The notes under the pieces were generated by a model. That model saw only the letters and a list, made by a program, of their open reading frames with translations, had not been told where the DNA came from and ran no database searches. Of a DNA stretch of 64,000 nt, positions 48,692-58,173 are shown piece by piece. Each line of letters begins with the position of its first letter. Position 1 is the first letter of the stretch. A program made the position numbers and the translations under genes. The stretch is from Candidatus Thorarchaeota archaeon (GTDB taxonomy: Archaea; Asgardarchaeota; Thorarchaeia; Thorarchaeales; Thorarchaeaceae), in NCBI GenBank assembly GCA_021498125.1, contig JAIZWL010000001.1, forward strand, positions 62,001-126,000, in the 5' to 3' direction.

Positions 48692-49411
48692 CTACTCGTC
48701 AATTAGGATACGTGCATCCACCACAAGGGCACCCTTCCCTTTTTCGTATACAAACGTCGGGTTACAGTCCAACTCACGAATCTCAGGATTCTCATCAATC
48801 ATCTTCGAAACGCCCATGATGACGTCAACAAGCGCATCCACATCGCGTGGTGGTTGCCCACGTACACCCTCAAGGATCTTTGCAGCCTTGATCTCGCCTA
48901 TCATTTCTCTGGCATCATTCTCGGTGAGCGGAATGAGTCTAAAGGTGACATCCTTGAGAACCTCAACAAAGATTCCACCAAGACCGAACATTAATGCATG
49001 CCCAAATTGTGGGTCTCGTGTCACACCAACAATAATCTCTGTACCCATTTCTGCAAAGTTTGAGATGAACACACCTCTGCTCAAGTCCACCTCGATATTC
49101 TCTCTCGCACCGTATTTTCTTGCATTTTCCATTATCTCGTTAAAAGCCTCTCTTATAGATTGCTCGTCTTTAAGATTAATCTTGACTCCGCCTGCATCAG
49201 ACTTGTGAAGGATGTCTTTAGACAGGATCTTCAGCACGACTGGGAACCCTATCTTCTTTGCTTTTTCTACGGCCTCGTCTGCAGTAGTCGCAGTATCATA
49301 AGGTGGGATTGGAATTCCATATTCCTTCATGATATCCTTGGCCTCATTCTCTAACACAAACGTTCGACCTTCATTCCGAGCCGTTTCGAATATCTTCTTT
49401 GCAACTTTCAT
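48692..49411 (-). CDS. acdB: Acetyl-CoA synthetase (ADP-forming), beta subunit
   Basis: ATP-grasp subunit of the enzyme that makes acetate and ATP from acetyl-CoA, ADP and phosphate, the main substrate-level phosphorylation step in acetate-forming archaea. 239 residues with LENEAKDIMKEYGIPIPPYDTA-type start, GFPVVLKILSKDILHKSDAGGVKINL (with conserved His), FGHALMFGLGGIFVEVLKDV and ELDCNPTFVYEKG. Downstream of the alpha subunit on the same strand. Confidence 0.94.
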   Translation of the reverse strand: MKVAKKIFETARNEGRTFVLENEAKDIMKEYGIPIPPYDTATTADEAVEKAKKIGFPVVLKILSKDILHKSDAGGVKINLKDEQSIREAFNEIMENARKYGARENIEVDLSRGVFISNFAEMGTEIIVGVTRDPQFGHALMFGLGGIFVEVLKDVTFRLIPLTENDAREMIGEIKAAKILEGVRGQPPRDVDALVDVIMGVSKMIDENPEIRELDCNPTFVYEKGKGALVVDARILIDE

Positions 49412-49454
49412 CTTTTCAGGCCTCTCTCACTTCGTTCAGAAACATCAATCCTAT

Positions 49455-50936
49455 TTATGGCTTGTCAGCAATTGTCTTTGTGAATTTACTCCCGTATTTT
49501 ATTTCTCCATATCGGGCAAGCGCCTTCGCAGCTACTGCTGCCTTCTCTCCTGTAGCATAGGTGGGAACTCCCATCAGTTCCATGATCTCACCCGCTTTGG
49601 TTGTAAATGCTCCGCCCATTGCCACGGTGATGAATGGAATGTTTGATTGACGCTGATAGTTTGCTATGACATTGGTGATGTCCATGCCTAATGTTGGTGT
49701 CTGCAGGAGCATTCCAACAAGGACAATATCGTACTCACCGCTCTTTAGCGCTTCATCAAAGACAATATCATAACGACTGGCATCAGAGTCACCCACAACA
49801 TCTACCGGGTTGCCAATAGCACAATAACCGGGCAATCGTGTCTTGAGCGTTTCCTTTAGCTCCTGTGAAGGATGTGGTATGGCCAATTCAACCGACTCGA
49901 GCGCGTCAGTTGTCATAACTCCAAGTCCCCCACCATTAGTCACAACTAGGACTCGATCTCCCTTTGCTGGGGGTTGCATTGCTAGGGCTTTTGCCATATC
50001 AAACATATGTTCAAAGTTATCTGCTCTGATGACTCCGGCTTGTCTATATGCGGCATCAACTACCTGATCCGAGCCCGCAAGAGATCCGGTGTGTGAGCTG
50101 GCCGCCTCCTTTGCTCGTTTTCCGCGTCCCGACTTGACGACAATAACGGGCTTATGCGGTGTGACCTCTTTGGCAGTATTAAAGAATACACGGCCCTTGC
50201 CAGGATCGTAGCCCTCTGTATAGAAACATATGACTTGTGTAGATTCATCATTTGCGAGATACCGCAGCAGATCATCATCGTCAACGTCGCATTTGTTGCC
50301 GAGACTGATTATCTTACTAATTCCCATACCGAGTTCTGATGTCCAGTCAGAGATTGCTGCTGCAAAGGCTCCCGATTGAGACACGAGCGAAATGTTTGCA
50401 ACATTGCTGGCCTTTGGGCGTCCACATCTATATTCCGGAAGAAAGAATGTGTCGATATTGCTGTGGGTGTCTATCACTCCGACACAATTTGGTCCGATGA
50501 TACGAATTCCATTTTTCTGTCCTATATCGACAATCAAGTCTTCAAGTTCGGCGCCACGTGGCCCAGTTTCGGAAAAGCCTCCTGAAATGACAATGGCAGC
50601 TTTTACGCCCTTGGCTGCAATATCTTCAAAGACTCTTGGTGTTATTCTTGCAGGAACTGCGACAACAACCATATCCACCTCGTCAGGAATATCTTGAAGT
50701 GATGGATAACAGGGAACACCAAGTACCTGAGAATATTTTGGGTTGACAGCAAAGACTTTTCCTGTGTATTGTGGTTTGATAAAATTCTGAAGTATTGCCT
50801 GCCCTACACTATTTTGTGTAGCAGATGCGCCATAAATCGCAATGCTTCTTGCGTTGAAGAACACATCAATTTCTTTTTGGCTCGGTTCAGTTGGCAACGT
50901 ATCACCTTCAGGTTGTATGCATGCGACTGAGTTCAT
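49455..50936 (-). CDS. acdA: Acetyl-CoA synthetase (ADP-forming), alpha subunit
   Basis: 493-residue CoA-binding/ligase subunit. N-terminal CoA-binding fold (FFNARSIAIYGASATQNSVG), then GPNCVGVID, VSQSGAFAAAI, and the phosphohistidine region SSHTGSLAGSDQV near residue 290. The beta subunit lies 43 bp downstream. Together they suggest peptide or sugar fermentation with acetate (or branched acid) output; the acyl-CoA preference is not visible. Confidence 0.94.
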   Translation of the reverse strand: MNSVACIQPEGDTLPTEPSQKEIDVFFNARSIAIYGASATQNSVGQAILQNFIKPQYTGKVFAVNPKYSQVLGVPCYPSLQDIPDEVDMVVVAVPARITPRVFEDIAAKGVKAAIVISGGFSETGPRGAELEDLIVDIGQKNGIRIIGPNCVGVIDTHSNIDTFFLPEYRCGRPKASNVANISLVSQSGAFAAAISDWTSELGMGISKIISLGNKCDVDDDDLLRYLANDESTQVICFYTEGYDPGKGRVFFNTAKEVTPHKPVIVVKSGRGKRAKEAASSHTGSLAGSDQVVDAAYRQAGVIRADNFEHMFDMAKALAMQPPAKGDRVLVVTNGGGLGVMTTDALESVELAIPHPSQELKETLKTRLPGYCAIGNPVDVVGDSDASRYDIVFDEALKSGEYDIVLVGMLLQTPTLGMDITNVIANYQRQSNIPFITVAMGGAFTTKAGEIMELMGVPTYATGEKAAVAAKALARYGEIKYGSKFTKTIADKP

Positions 50937-51023
50937 CGGACTTTACCCCGTTATGTAGCTTCTCATGTGGCAACATCATAATTATAATATGATGAACCCC
51001 TCCCCGCTATGTGAGGTCGTACA

Positions 51024-52040
51024 TTGACATTTGACATTCTCTCAGATGGGATGCATCTACTTGAAATTCCAGCAACCGAATTGGACGAATTCTTGCGGAA
51101 GGGGTTCAGCGTCCGCAAGCATAACTTTGGTCGCAATTTTTACTGTTACGGCCCAACCTCCTATCCTCACAATATTCCCTCACATAAGCAAAGCAATACT
51201 GAAAACTTCATCTCTCTAAGCGTGACCGGTACCTCTTGTTCTCTCATGTGTGAGCATTGTAAGAGTCGGCTTCTTGTGGGAATGGAATCTACCACAAGTC
51301 CTGAGCAAATGATACGGCGGCTCGAACGTGCAAAGGCGGCTGGTGGGGACGGAGTTCTGATTAGTGGTGGTTCTGACGCAGCCGGGCATGTTCCTCTATT
51401 ACGTTTTGGTGAGGCAATAAAATATGCAAAGCAGAAGCTCGGATTAGAGGTGGTAGTACATACTGGTCTTGTGAGACAAGAAACTGCGGAGATGCTGGCG
51501 CAGGCCGAAGTTGATGCAGCAATGTTGGATGTGATCGGAGATGAGGTTGTGTCACGAGAAATATATCATATTGAAGATGGCCCACATAAGATGAGGGTCT
51601 CGCTATCTCTCCTGAAAGAATCTGGGGTTCCTATAGTTCCTCACATAATGGTCGGGCTCTATTATGGTCAAGTCCGAGGTGAGATTGAGGCTCTTCAGAT
51701 GGTCTCGGAATTCTCTCCTGAAGCTGTAGTGATTATCGCATTAAGCCCTCTTCGGCATACCCCCATGGAGAATTTGCCACCGCCTTCGCCCGAATCAATA
51801 GGACGCGTTCTTCTTGCGGCCCGTTTGGGCCTTCCTGATATTCCGTTGCTTCTTGGTTGTGCACGTCCTCTTGGGCAACATAAAATCGACACGGATCTCT
51901 ATGCTGTACGCGCAGGAGTCAATGGCATTGCCTACATCAGTGAACAGGGCGTCCAAGAGGCTAAGCACCACGATCTGAATCCAGCCTTTCTTGATGTGTG
52001 TTGTAGTCTTGCCTATCGTCATGTTCGAGAACAAATGTGA
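51024..52040 (+). CDS. Radical SAM protein, biotin-synthase-like (COG1856 type)
   Basis: 338 residues. The radical SAM cluster is CSLMCEHC near 72-79, the core continues with GDGVLISGGSDAAGHVPL and VVVHTGLVRQETAEML, and there is LDVIGDE plus LLLGCARPLGQHKIDTDLYAVRAGVNGIAYI at the end. This matches archaeal proteins annotated as biotin synthase homologues. Some of these take part in lipoate synthesis in Thermococcales, so a sulfur-insertion role is possible but not shown. TTG start with GAGGT upstream. The 3' end overlaps the convergent membrane gene by 80 bp. Confidence 0.75.
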   Translation: MTFDILSDGMHLLEIPATELDEFLRKGFSVRKHNFGRNFYCYGPTSYPHNIPSHKQSNTENFISLSVTGTSCSLMCEHCKSRLLVGMESTTSPEQMIRRLERAKAAGGDGVLISGGSDAAGHVPLLRFGEAIKYAKQKLGLEVVVHTGLVRQETAEMLAQAEVDAAMLDVIGDEVVSREIYHIEDGPHKMRVSLSLLKESGVPIVPHIMVGLYYGQVRGEIEALQMVSEFSPEAVVIIALSPLRHTPMENLPPPSPESIGRVLLAARLGLPDIPLLLGCARPLGQHKIDTDLYAVRAGVNGIAYISEQGVQEAKHHDLNPAFLDVCCSLAYRHVREQM

Positions 52041-52575
52041 CCGCCTTTCTTGTCAACTCATATCCTATATCGAACAGCCAGAGTCCAATCGCTGTGGGAA
52101 TGAATTCGCGCCAGAACATTCCCAGTACAAGTGCTGACAATTTGAGGGTAAATCTGTACTCAAAGAACGTATTCATCATGCCTTTCGAGAATCGTTCGGT
52201 TCTGTCATTTCCCCATTCATCTAGAGCTGCACCAACCATCAGCGTCACAAGGATCGTGACCCACACGAACCAGTTAGTGATCTGTGGGATTCCCACATAC
52301 CATAAGATCCCTCCAATCATGACGAACCCGATGAAAAATTGAGGCCTATTTACTTTCCCTGATGCTATTACAGCTAAAATGATTGCCGTCATTAGCACGA
52401 GGTCCCATTCAGTCTGCGTCATTAAAATCCCGAAAGAAACCCCTGCAAGTAAGAGTGGGATCCATGCCAATCTTGGTCTATTCAACTCATCAAGTAGATC
52501 ATCTCCAAGTTTGAGAGTCACACCTGCTGCTAGATATACCACGTAATAGAAGAACCAGTTGAGCACCGAGGTCAC
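51961..52575 (-). CDS. Hypothetical membrane protein with two Asp-rich loops
   Basis: 204 residues with five or six hydrophobic segments. Loop motifs LGDDLLDELNRP (about 22-33) and LDEWGNDRTERF (about 118-129) recall the paired Asp-rich motifs of UbiA-type prenyltransferases, though the protein is shorter than that family. Its last 27 codons overlap the end of the convergent radical SAM gene. Function unknown; the UbiA comparison is a suggestion. Confidence 0.55.
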   Translation of the reverse strand: MTSVLNWFFYYVVYLAAGVTLKLGDDLLDELNRPRLAWIPLLLAGVSFGILMTQTEWDLVLMTAIILAVIASGKVNRPQFFIGFVMIGGILWYVGIPQITNWFVWVTILVTLMVGAALDEWGNDRTERFSKGMMNTFFEYRFTLKLSALVLGMFWREFIPTAIGLWLFDIGYELTRKAVTFVLEHDDRQDYNTHQERLDSDRGA

Positions 52576-52727
52576 GTTCCTAGTGGGACCTTAATAAGTT
52601 GGCCCCTCAGTTTAACTATGAATCGTCGTTGGGCGAGTACACCCTCGGATAGCCATTCGCATCATCGGAGCCATATAACTCTAAGAATTATTGTTGATAA
52701 AAGTTGACACTGAGGCTCGAAGTTGAT

Positions 52728-53012
52728 CTATTCAATGACCACTGGAGTGCCAATGGCTTGACCCGGAAGATTGGTGCGGAATTTAGCACGTACTGCGCCA
52801 CTATTTCCATGAAGGCCTAATACCTTACCAAGGAACTCCCGACCTGTTTCAGATACCCATTTGACCTTACGACCAATGAGTGTAGCAGCCTGTTTTCGAG
52901 TTTCAATTCCATCGATGACCAATATGACTTGGTTTGTGTGTATCAGATGTTTTCCTCTACGGTAGCTTGAAACTACGCCTCGTCGTCCTTTTATCACATC
53001 GCTTGTGGACAT
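52728..53012 (-). CDS. rpl35ae: 50S ribosomal protein L35Ae
   Basis: Large-subunit protein shared by eukaryotes and some archaea. The 94 residues show KGRRGVVSSYRRGKHLIHTNQVILVIDG, AATLIGRKVKW, GKVLGLHGNSGAVRAKFRTNLPGQAIGTPV (family hallmarks in order). The frame extends to 53045, but GAGG 8 nt before ATG 53012 marks the start. It is transcribed alone. Confidence 0.93.
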   Translation of the reverse strand: MSTSDVIKGRRGVVSSYRRGKHLIHTNQVILVIDGIETRKQAATLIGRKVKWVSETGREFLGKVLGLHGNSGAVRAKFRTNLPGQAIGTPVVIE

Positions 53013-53096
53013 TCGGGATTCCTCGCAGTTTGAGTTCTCGTTCACGCCTTCGAGACTCCATTTAAGACTTGCTACATGAACGTAATTGATGATACT

Positions 53097-53726
53097 CTAC
53101 TCAATTGATGGGCCTGTCTGATTATCTGATGTGCCTATGGGGCCTTCTCCGGCTTTATCAGTGGTATGAAACGTGTCCCGTTTTTCAAGAAGCACATCTC
53201 GAATGGCCCATCCTACACTATTCTGAACCTGTGCCACTCGAAATAGTGCTAACCAGACACTGACTTTGGTGAATTCTCCGGCTCTTATGTATCGTTCCAC
53301 AATTGATCTTGCTTCTGCAATTTTATCCGCGGATTGTTCTATGTTTTGAATGGTTGTTTTCTCAATACGATACATTTTACGTGATCTCTGAATGATTTGA
53401 ACTAAGGTTATTATTGAAAATCCCACCATCACCAAGATTAGCCATGAAATCTCGCGGAACGCATAGAAACCAAGAGTCAAAATCCCGAAGTATATGACTG
53501 CTCCCAGTGATATTCCATTCACTAGTAGGGCCTCTACAATTGTCACAATCTGCGAAGACATTCTCCAATGGTAATAACGTGAAAATTTTGTTGACGGATA
53601 CCTAAAATGGTAGAGGTCCCTTACATATGCGGCTTGACCACGTCTGATTATAAATGTCCAAATGACTTGAGCTCCAAATGCAACGGCTATTACGATTGAA
53701 CTGGTGAAATCCATTCCAACTTGCAT
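53097..53726 (-). CDS. Hypothetical membrane protein
   Basis: Not recognised. 209 residues: one hydrophobic segment at about 9-28, then a basic, aromatic stretch (RDLYHFRYPSTKFSRYYHWRM), two more segments at about 62-84 and 90-112, and a charged C-terminal helix-rich tail ending in a Gly/Thr-rich, disordered-looking stretch. It lies between L35Ae and the deoxyhypusine synthase gene, in the L35Ae direction with 84 bp between. Confidence 0.6.
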   Translation of the reverse strand: MQVGMDFTSSIVIAVAFGAQVIWTFIIRRGQAAYVRDLYHFRYPSTKFSRYYHWRMSSQIVTIVEALLVNGISLGAVIYFGILTLGFYAFREISWLILVMVGFSIITLVQIIQRSRKMYRIEKTTIQNIEQSADKIAEARSIVERYIRAGEFTKVSVWLALFRVAQVQNSVGWAIRDVLLEKRDTFHTTDKAGEGPIGTSDNQTGPSIE

Positions 53727-54004
53727 GTGTTTTCAGATGCTGTTGTCTTTATTCATCTTGTGCTCACTCCGGCTTAATTACTTTCGGTGATCCCTCCATA
53801 TGCTAATAGTTCTCTCAAAACAACACCCATGCATAGGAATACTGAATCGATTAGTGTTATCATTCCATCATACGTGTTCTATTCTAGCTAGCGCGGGACA
53901 CGGTCATGCCCTCCCGGAAACGACCTGGGCTCGCGCACCTTCTCTTATTCTCCATTATAGAATCGTTTATCACACTACGTTCTTGGCCTATTTTGGTGAT
54001 ACTC

Positions 54005-54940
54005 TTGCATCGAGTGGAACATATTGATCCTGCGAAAGTGAACGATCTATCTGACCTTCTACGTGCTATGAGTGATGTTGGTGTGCTCGGTGCAGGACGA
54101 CTTGGACGTGCGGCGACAATAGTTTCTCGGATGTTTGACGATCCTACTTGCATGACCTATCTATCCATGTCGGGTCCACTTGTGCCTGGGGGAATCAGAA
54201 AAATAGTCAGTCAACTTGTGGAGAAGGAACTTATTGATGTCATTGTGACAAGTGGTGCGAATATTGTGCACGACCTACTGGAGGCCTACGGCGGCAGACA
54301 CTATCAGCTTCCACCCGGGACAAGTGATCAGACGCTCAGACATCAGGGAATGGGACGAATAGCCGATATCTTTACACGAGAAGAGGACTTTGAGGTCTTT
54401 GAGAAAAAGATCTACGACTTTCTTGATGGTCTAGCGGTACAAGATCGAACGCAACTCGGTCCAAGTGAATTTCTTCAGAGACTCGGAGCCACATTAGATG
54501 ATCATGAATCGTTCATCTATCAGGCCGCGCATCATGGGGTTCCCATCTTCTCTCCTGGCCTCATGGATTCAATGTTGGGATTCCATCTGTTCACTTACAG
54601 CACGGTCACTAATGTCACCCTTGATTTTGTCAAGGACCTTAGGATATTATCAGGTATTGTGAACGAGGCGAAAAAGACTGGTGCTATTATGCTAGGTGGA
54701 GGTCTCACAAAGCATTTCACCATGGGCAGTACGATTCTACGTGGTGGTCTGGATTATGCAGTACAGATCACTCTTGATCGACCAGAGGGCGGCAGTCTTA
54801 GTGGAGCTCCTCTTGTTGAAGGGGTTTCGTGGCAAAAAATGCAGGAGGAGGCAAAGTTCGCTACAGTGATTGGTGATGTGACTATTATTTTCCCATTGCT
54901 TGTGTTAGGTGCCCTTCAGATGCGTGCATCACCAACTTGA
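54005..54940 (+). CDS. dys: Deoxyhypusine synthase
   Basis: Transfers aminobutyl from spermidine to a lysine of aIF5A. Blocks seen: MTYLSMSGPLVPGG, VIVTSGANIVHDL, GVPIFSPGLMDSMLG, MLGGGLTKHF and EGVSWQKM, where the Lys aligns with the catalytic Lys329 of the human enzyme (SWGK there). The frame opens at 53906, but family similarity begins near RVEHIDP. TTG 54005 after GGTGA, or GTG 54014, fits; length about 310. Close to rpl10e, consistent with a translation role. Confidence 0.92.
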   Translation: MHRVEHIDPAKVNDLSDLLRAMSDVGVLGAGRLGRAATIVSRMFDDPTCMTYLSMSGPLVPGGIRKIVSQLVEKELIDVIVTSGANIVHDLLEAYGGRHYQLPPGTSDQTLRHQGMGRIADIFTREEDFEVFEKKIYDFLDGLAVQDRTQLGPSEFLQRLGATLDDHESFIYQAAHHGVPIFSPGLMDSMLGFHLFTYSTVTNVTLDFVKDLRILSGIVNEAKKTGAIMLGGGLTKHFTMGSTILRGGLDYAVQITLDRPEGGSLSGAPLVEGVSWQKMQEEAKFATVIGDVTIIFPLLVLGALQMRASPT

Positions 54941-55035
54941 TAGCCACGCCATAATGCTTTTATTAGAAGCCCAAAGCATGACCCTGAATTCAGCCGCTCT
55001 TGGACTGAGACCAATCTAGAGAATGGTGAATAAAA

Positions 55036-55578
55036 ATGGGAAAACGACCAGGACACTGTTATCGATTCTGTGACAGACCTCCATTCGTTCGTAAAAAGTA
55101 TATTCACAGGCAGCCTGCCAGTCGAATTGTTAGCTTTGATATGGGGAACACACGTGGTGATTTCGAAATCGAACTGTCTTTGATTGGTCTCGAGAGATGT
55201 CAGATTAGGCATCAGGCTCTAGAAGCGGCGCGTATTGCTTCTAACCGTCATATGACCAAGAAAGTGACACGAAAGAATTACCATCTACGGATCCGTGTCA
55301 AGCCATATCACTACCTTCGAGAAAACAAGATGATTTCCGGTGCTGGTGCAGACCGTGTTCAAGATGGTATGCGTAAGGCATGGGGAAAGGTCATTGGTTC
55401 AGCCGCACGAGTCCGGCCTGGCCAGCCTCTTATCACGATCCGTGTCAATAGGGAGCACATTGGAGCTGCACGCGAGGCGCTAAAGAAGGCTGCACCCAAA
55501 TTCCCAACACCCTGCAAGATCGTCTTCGACAAGATAGACCCCGAGCTTAGGCGTCGTCTTGGTTATGGTGTTGCCTGA
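55036..55578 (+). CDS. rpl10e: 50S ribosomal protein L10e (uL16)
   Basis: 180 residues with GKRPGHCYRFCDRPPFVRKKYI at the start, and MTKKVTRKNYHLRIRVKPYHYLRENKMISGAGADRVQDGMR in the middle, the classic uL16 core near the peptidyl transferase centre. GGTGA 6 nt before the ATG. A TATA-like CTTTTATTAG is about 80 bp upstream. The 3' end overlaps the convergent TrmJ-like gene by 16 bp. Confidence 0.96.
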   Translation: MGKRPGHCYRFCDRPPFVRKKYIHRQPASRIVSFDMGNTRGDFEIELSLIGLERCQIRHQALEAARIASNRHMTKKVTRKNYHLRIRVKPYHYLRENKMISGAGADRVQDGMRKAWGKVIGSAARVRPGQPLITIRVNREHIGAAREALKKAAPKFPTPCKIVFDKIDPELRRRLGYGVA

Positions 55579-56312
55579 TACTTTCCTGCGCAGCCTTTGA
55601 TACAGTTGCGTATTTTACGGGTGGTGCCTGTCATTGTAGCGACCTCTCTACCCGTCATATACGCTCTTCCCATTATATTGCGGAAGACCTGTTTTGCAAT
55701 CGGTCTTCGAAAGTCTTTCAGAGGGAGTTCATCAACTATCTCATCAAAGAACTTGCATACTTGCTCTCGTTCCTCTTTAGTTGATGGAACCTGTATTGGG
55801 CGAGGAGTACTGCTATCTGCAACATTGTATCTCTCAAAAAGACTATACAATGTGACTGCCACAGCGTGACTGAGATTCATACTACTATATTGTTCAGACA
55901 CAGGGATTGTGAATGATAGGTCACACTGAGCAATCTCCTCATTAGTGAGACCTGCACTTTCGCGCCCAAAGACAAGAGCAACCCTTCCATACAAGGTCGG
56001 ATTCGGAAGTTCAGGTAGAGGCACAAGTGCCCTTGACACACTATTATAACCACCATATCGAGCTGTTGCAGCCCACGCACTATCTGTATCCTTGATGGCG
56101 GATTCCAATGATGTGTGAATCTCTGAAGACTCAAGAATAGTCTTTGCATGAACGGCGAACATGATCGCATAATCTTCATCACGAACATCCGGACCTACTA
56201 TTCGTAATTCGGACACCCCAAAATTTGCAAGAACACGTGCCACGAATCCAACATTCCCGGGGCTCTCGGGCTCTACTAGTACAACAACAAGCCTAGGAAT
56301 TCCCCTTGGCAC
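55563..56312 (-). CDS. trmJ: TrmJ-like SPOUT methyltransferase
   Basis: 249-residue SpoU-type RNA 2'-O-methyltransferase. Motif 1 VEPESPGNVGFVARVLANFG, motif 2 VALVFGRESAGLTNEE and motif 3 IPVSEQYSSMNLSHAVAVTLYSL are all present. A C-terminal helical tail completes the TrmJ form, which methylates position 32 of tRNAs (C32 in archaea). It lies 11 bp after a DRG-like GTPase gene. Confidence 0.9.
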   Translation of the reverse strand: MPRGIPRLVVVLVEPESPGNVGFVARVLANFGVSELRIVGPDVRDEDYAIMFAVHAKTILESSEIHTSLESAIKDTDSAWAATARYGGYNSVSRALVPLPELPNPTLYGRVALVFGRESAGLTNEEIAQCDLSFTIPVSEQYSSMNLSHAVAVTLYSLFERYNVADSSTPRPIQVPSTKEEREQVCKFFDEIVDELPLKDFRRPIAKQVFRNIMGRAYMTGREVATMTGTTRKIRNCIKGCAGKYQATP

Positions 56313-56323
56313 ATCTTTCGCCT

Positions 56324-57505
56324 CTATGAATGCATCAGTTGGAGAACATCCCCATCCCGTAATGGGTAGTTGAGACCTACTTGTCGGCGTTTTATTTTAT
56401 CTGTTTCGCGGTAGATGACAGCGGCTCTGAATCGTTTTATGAAAAGCTCACGATGAACCTTTGCGGCTGCATCTTCTACAATTGCGCCTTCGGGAAGGAC
56501 TATTGGTTTCTTCTCCGCCTTTCGACCCGGGATTTTCGTGTAGATTCGTAGAATATCTAAATGTTTGAAGAGCGAATGCTTCATCTCATCGATATTCTCG
56601 CCCTTTAATGCACTGATCGGAATGATGTCAAATCTATCTCCATATTTACTCTTTAATTCCTCAAACCGCTCTTTTGATCCGGGCACATCTCCCTTTGTAG
56701 CAATTACCATGGCGCGAACAAATGCAACACTTGCATCCAGCGCGTCGATGAGTTGTTGGAACGTAGCTGGTTTCTGAAATCGGACGATAATATTAGTAAT
56801 CTTACGTCGCTGAAGGAATTCTATGACTTCTTCACGTGTGCCCTCAAAATTTTGAACTCCATAAATCATCAGGCCTCCCAATCCTGTTCTTTCAACACGG
56901 ACCGCACTCTTCTCCCTATTCAATCGAATTCTTGCTCTGTCCAATTCTCCTAATATTGTCTTCATCTGAAATTCAATATCTTGGGAGAGATCGATTATGA
57001 TTGCTATAAGATCAGTATTTCGTGCAACTGCAAGAGATTGTCGTCCTATACCTGAGTCATAACTCCCCTCAAATAGGCCTGGCAGTTCTACGAGCTGAAT
57101 ATTGATGTCCTCGTATGTGAGCATGGCTGGAGTCGGGACTGGTGTGGTGAACGGGTAATCCCCAATGGTGACATCCGCATTTGTGACAGTATCGATGATG
57201 GTCGATTTTCCAGAGTTGGTCACACCGATTAGGCAGACCTGTCCAGCCCCTTCTTTGCGGACCACTCCCTCATCCGAGCTGCTACTCTTACGAGCTCTCT
57301 CCTGTTCCCTTCTCTTCTCCAATTCGGCACGAAGTTTGGCGAGCTTCTTTCGGTAATCGCCAATCATACGTTCGGCTCCCTTATGATTAGGAGCAAGCGC
57401 CAAAAGTTTCTGAAGTTCTACTATCCTCTGTTCGAGGTCTTCTGTATCCTCGTATATCTGTCGCTGCTTGTCAAACTCAGGAGTTACGTTTGTTGGCAAG
57501 AGCAT
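56324..57505 (-). CDS. DRG/Obg-family GTPase with TGS domain
   Basis: 393 residues: an N-terminal helical segment (about 20-85, coiled coil), then a G domain with G1 IGVTNSGKST near 93, YPFTTPVPTPAM (G2), ELPGLFEGSYDSGIG (G3 with Pro-Gly) and ATKGD (G4 variant of NKxD). A C-terminal TGS domain follows (GAIVEDAAAKVH, YPLRDGDVLQL). Eukaryotic DRGs bind ribosomes and relieve stalling. The altered NKxD (TKGD) keeps Asp. Same strand and 11 bp from trmJ. Confidence 0.9.
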   Translation of the reverse strand: MLLPTNVTPEFDKQRQIYEDTEDLEQRIVELQKLLALAPNHKGAERMIGDYRKKLAKLRAELEKRREQERARKSSSSDEGVVRKEGAGQVCLIGVTNSGKSTIIDTVTNADVTIGDYPFTTPVPTPAMLTYEDINIQLVELPGLFEGSYDSGIGRQSLAVARNTDLIAIIIDLSQDIEFQMKTILGELDRARIRLNREKSAVRVERTGLGGLMIYGVQNFEGTREEVIEFLQRRKITNIIVRFQKPATFQQLIDALDASVAFVRAMVIATKGDVPGSKERFEELKSKYGDRFDIIPISALKGENIDEMKHSLFKHLDILRIYTKIPGRKAEKKPIVLPEGAIVEDAAAKVHRELFIKRFRAAVIYRETDKIKRRQVGLNYPLRDGDVLQLMHS

Positions 57506-57560
57506 TCACACTCGGGGCCGCATTAAGTTATTCTAGACTGCTATTATTATCAAGGTTTCC

Positions 57561-58145
57561 TCAGTGACATACTATCAGATCGGAAACTCGATTTACTTCA
57601 ATGATAAACCGTTCAGGATTATGGTATCTATAAAGCCTCTTTGCATCAGGCCAACGTTCTATATCTAGTACTTCGTCAATATCATACAGAAAAATGCCTT
57701 CGGCGTTTCTGAGCATTATAGGTGTGGTCTGGTCCCGTGGGTATGCAATGTGTAGGGTTTCTTTTCTCCATCTGTCAGCCAGCACATCTAAATTCGTCTT
57801 CTTGACTACGATCCCATTATCCATGATTCGTTGTTCTCCAACCTGCAACTCATCGAGAATCGTGATCGCTTTTAACAAGAAGAATGAGATTGAGCGTTCG
57901 TCGGGAGATACTCTACGAATCTTGTCCCCGCGAAAGGCTATCACGTTCAGGTCGTCTGCCGTTCCGGATACAATGTCTATCTCTGCGTCGTGTCTTAGAT
58001 TCCCTGAAAGGAAAAGAGCCACATTGATGCTCCTGCAAATACTTACGACCTGAGGTGGATTTGTTCCATTTTTTACAGACTGCCGTGTGATGGTGATCTC
58101 CCGAAGCGTCACAACAAATTTTCTAGTTATTCCCATGTGATCCAC
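57561..58145 (-). CDS. trmY: tRNA (pseudouridine54-N1)-methyltransferase TrmY
   Basis: SPOUT enzyme making m1-pseudouridine at position 54 in archaeal tRNA. 194 residues. Matching blocks are SICRSINVALFLSGNLRHD and VIAFRGDKIRRVSPDERSISFFLLKAI, which align closely with haloarchaeal TrmY; the C-terminal half reads TTPIMLRNAEG and ERFIIEVNRVSDLIVCH. ATG at 58145 or 58136. It lies between srp54 and the DRG-like gene on the same strand. Confidence 0.85.
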   Translation of the reverse strand: MDHMGITRKFVVTLREITITRQSVKNGTNPPQVVSICRSINVALFLSGNLRHDAEIDIVSGTADDLNVIAFRGDKIRRVSPDERSISFFLLKAITILDELQVGEQRIMDNGIVVKKTNLDVLADRWRKETLHIAYPRDQTTPIMLRNAEGIFLYDIDEVLDIERWPDAKRLYRYHNPERFIIEVNRVSDLIVCH

Positions 58146-58173
58146 ATCAACATCATCAATGAATCATATTGGC